Assembly (NCBI RefSeq): GCF_014066305.1
Contig: NW_023501044.1
Coordinates: 620,001-684,000 of the forward strand
Source of the DNA: Letharia columbiana
Taxonomy: Eukaryota > Ascomycota > Lecanoromycetes > Lecanorales > Parmeliaceae
DNA length: 64,000 bases
Direction of reading: 5' to 3'
The notes under the pieces were generated by a model. The model was not told where the DNA came from. It worked only from the letters and a program-made list of their open reading frames with translations, and did not search any database. The position numbers and the translations under genes were made by a program. Shown here piece by piece: positions 61,628 through 64,000 of the stretch; position 1 is the first letter of the stretch, and each line of letters starts with the position of its first letter.

Positions 61628-62492
61628 AATGTGGTCAGGACTCTTCCGCGTAGATGTCAGTGAGAGATCCAGGAAGTACCGAGATTTTGGCATTGCTTCT
61701 GGCGTCACATGAGCGCATTTGTGGTCAGATACTCCGCCTAGGGGTGCATTGGCTTGCCTGTGTCTCATACCATGGTTCCTGATGGAAAAGAACGGATTTT
61801 GAAGTCTTGTCAGCCTTCCTATGGCGATGTCAATTGCGTTCGATATACGAAAAGCATTCGTAGGGAGCGGTGGCATGCTTTGGACATTGCTGGAATACGC
61901 TTTTCTTGTCTTTGTTGTGTGCAGCACCGACACTCTTGCGGATTCACTCTACGTGCCATCGTGGGGACAACGATTCGGTATGAATACTTTCATTGCTATC
62001 TCAATAATGCTCGATAACAGACTCGCTTGGATGCTTCTAATTGCAGTCTTCCAGATCGGCAGCAGGACCCTCTCTGCCATCATGCAAGGGACCCATCAAC
62101 ATCGATCGTAAATCATCATTTCGTCAAAGGCATGAAACCGTCGTATCATCCGCATTTGAATGTCATGCTCAAACGCAAGAAACCAAATCGCCACAAAGAA
62201 AAAGAAAGTAAGTCCATGGTCTCCATCATTCAATCGGGGCCGCCTCAAATATTTCGAAACCATGGATTAGGTGCAAATGCAAGCACTGCAAGAACCGGGT
62301 GTCGTAACTGGGAGTTCGAGTGACTGATGCAGGAGCCACCAGAGCTGTATATGGCCTAATCTGTCTCGTCGTTCATCTTTGTAGCGGCGCTGTAGCCGAC
62401 GTGAAACACCCATTCAGATGTAGAACATCGAATCGATTAATCTAAAAGCTGATCAGCTAGGATCGACAAGAATGGAGCCGTGCAAATGAGAC
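61628..62492. other. Convergent intergenic stretch between Sec63 and Argonaute
   Basis: The 865 nt should hold two 3' ends. Short hydrophobic frames near 61.8-62.1 kb have no supporting motif or splice context. No gene is supported. Confidence 0.35.
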
Positions 62493-64000
62493 TCACTCCT
62501 TGTGGACACCTCCAGTCCAAGGCGCTTCGTTCCAGTCAAATTCTTTGCCTGGAGGCCAACGTCCGTTGACGTATTTTGCAAGATAGCATCGGCCGCGCTC
62601 GCAAAGAATGTCGGCGTAGTAAGCAGGTGGGCATATCGACACGGCTTTTGTGGCCCTTCCAAAACCATAGCAGCTTTCACAGGTCAGGCGTGCCTCTCTG
62701 AGATGGAAAGGGAAAAGGGGCAGGAGGAAAAGCTTACAGATGATGAGTGATGGTCTGAAGCTCTTCAGCACCAAGCTTCATCTCATCAAGAATCACGACG
62801 TAGTGCGAAGGTTTCGCCGTGCCTTGGAGGGCAGCGTGTGCCTGGAGGAAAAAGTCGACTATCGTAGAGTCAGCAAACCCCTCCGTTGTCACATTCAATT
62901 GGTTTGCAAGGACTAAGTCAGGACCATAACACAAACCAAAGGCATGTCTAATTCCCGCGACATGTCTGGGACTCATGATCTTGCTCGAAACAGGGAGGAA
63001 AGTGAAAGTACTCACAGCCTTTTTCCATGGTAACTCCCCGGTCGACCACCGTTCCATTCACGGGATTGCCTTTATTGTCAGCGGTCCTAGCATCCGTAGG
63101 GTAGAATCGAGTATGGTGCCTCTTGCCGACAATTACAATGGTGATCTTTGGCTGAGGCCTCGGCCCATAGATCTCCTTGCAAGCTTCCCGAATCTGCTCC
63201 AACTCATCCTCAAGCACAGTCTTGTACTGACCCTCAGAGACACCATCACGGTAGATTAATATCTTTTCTGGCCCTCGGTTGTTGGTTTTTATCCAGAGTT
63301 TGAGGCGTTCTTGCATCATGAATTTCAATGTCGATACCATTTCCTTCTTAGAATCTTGGCAGCGGATGCTACCAGGCCATTGACCGTATTCGTTGTCAAT
63401 GCTTGCCACCACCGCCGCAATACTTGGCGATCCCTCCATACTCTTGGGTGCCGGGTGAGTCACATCAATACCGACGACCATCGTGTTCCCGTTGTTCAGA
63501 AACCCTAGTTGGTTTGGAAGAAGTTGGTTGACACCGCCATTTTTCAGGTTGAATTTGAGTGCAACGTTGGCATAATATTGTGCGCCTTTGGAGAGATTCT
63601 CGGCGAGAACACAGACTGAGTGGATCCCAGCTTTGACGTCCCCCCAAAATTTCACGCGGGCGTAGGTGACTGAACTGGAATTTGGCAAAATCACCAAAAC
63701 CATCTTTATTCCTGTGCTGAACATAGCTTTGAAAACTTTCTCGATAGAAGCGTCGTTTGCGTCCTCTGAGCCAGGGAGAGGAGCTTCAAAGGGTTGAGGA
63801 GCGGACGGACCTTCGGTTCCGAGTCCATAATCCTTCAGAGCCCGCTTGAACGAGTCGATGTGGTTGCTCTCAAGACGCACACCACCCAATTTTAAGAACG
63901 CCCATTTCGTGATCTTGATTGGTTTTGCGAACTGCTTGCCTCTCATATTCCAAGATGCTTCAGTGGGGGTGATTTGAGATTTTCTGCCATACGTCACTGG
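62493..64000 (-). CDS. Arg
   Basis: Argonaute protein of the RNA silencing pathway (QDE-2-like); the 5' part lies beyond the window end. Exons read here are 63016..64000 (continuing outside), 62738..62858 and 62493..62673. They cover the MID and PIWI domains: MID starts near WNMRGKQFAKPIKITKWAFL. The PIWI catalytic residues are visible: Asp in VVGIDVTHP, Asp in IYRDGVSEGQY and Asp in PAYYADILCERGR, with a Glu expected between the first two. This matches a DEDD slicer tetrad as in budding-yeast-type Argonautes, so slicing is likely retained. Argonaute binds small RNAs and silences transposons and other repeats. The long intron (62859..63015) is an introner-like element; the last intron ends in AAG. 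The C-terminus (WNEAPWTGGVHKE) is not the hydrophobic YFV-type end seen in many Argonautes. Confidence 0.95.
62859..63015 (-). repeat. Introner-like element in the Argonaute gene
   Basis: This 157-nt intron runs between GVTMEKG and DFFLQAHAALQG. Its part GAGCAAGATCATGAGTCCCA followed by GACATGTCGCGGGA aligns with GAGCAAATCTCGAGTCTTGA followed by GACATTTCTCGGGA of LysM intron 5. It ends TTGCTGACTC...GATAG like the other copies. The donor is GTGAGT rather than GTACGT. Confidence 0.65.

Noticed and set aside
61821..62111. Hydrophobic plus-strand frame of about 96 codons
   Set aside because: Overlapping frames of equal quality, no motif, lies between two convergent genes.
1..64000. CRISPR arrays, rRNA or bacterial-type operons
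   Set aside because: None seen; gene structure and content are fungal nuclear.

Overview
The window is nuclear DNA of a filamentous ascomycete (Pezizomycotina). Genes are short-spaced on both strands and interrupted by many 48-80 nt GT-AG introns with CTGAC/CTAAT-type branch points. The proteins are typical of these fungi: Cps1-type adenylation protein, DUF4045/gelsolin protein, DUF3455 secreted protein and a Thr/Ser-rich GPI-anchored wall protein. A compact AT-rich block with a RIP-like look interrupts the gene space. At least four longer introns (145-157 nt) are related copies of one sequence family that resembles the introner-like elements known from Dothideomycetes; this makes that class a reasonable guess, not a proof.

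Layout. 0.9-6.7 kb (+) Cps1/DIP2-type protein. 7.0-9.5 kb (-) DEAD-box helicase Drs1. 10.4-13.4 kb (-) disordered protein with a C-terminal GNAT domain. 13.7-14.8 kb (-) unknown disordered protein. 15.1-16.0 kb (+) small GTPase Arl2 in six exons. 16.4-21.5 kb (+) DUF4045/gelsolin protein. 22.1-25.6 kb (-) Vps3 of CORVET, divergent from 25.9-28.4 kb (+) Golgi protein CASP. 29.0-29.8 kb (+) doubtful secreted protein. 30.4-31.3 kb (-) DUF3455 protein with an apparent frameshift. 32.9-34.2 kb (-) intradiol dioxygenase, divergent from 34.7-36.1 kb (+) CDF metal transporter. 37.6-38.8 kb (-) short-chain dehydrogenase. 39.1-43.2 kb gene-free AT-rich block. 43.4-44.8 kb (-) LysM protein with a zinc-finger-like N-terminus, divergent from 45.3-46.0 kb (+) ribosomal protein uS8. 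46.7-49.5 kb (+) choline kinase. 49.9-52.1 kb (-) DENND11/LCHN-like protein (DUF4484). 52.3-54.2 kb (+) Dml1/Misato. 56.0-58.2 kb (+) GPI-anchored wall protein. 59.2-61.6 kb (+) Sec63. 62.5-64.0 kb (-) Argonaute, whose 5' part lies outside the window.

There is no biosynthetic cluster or operon; most genes are housekeeping genes (ribosome biogenesis, translation, membrane traffic, ER translocation, lipid synthesis). Related themes are genome defence (Argonaute beside a RIP-like block) and membrane traffic (Vps3, CASP, Arl2, Sec63, DENND11-like). The most notable feature is the dispersed intron family, together with micro-exons of 13-17 nt and an unusual number of AAG 3' splice sites. All splice models come from reading the sequence and from family resemblance; each keeps the frame across every junction except where stated.
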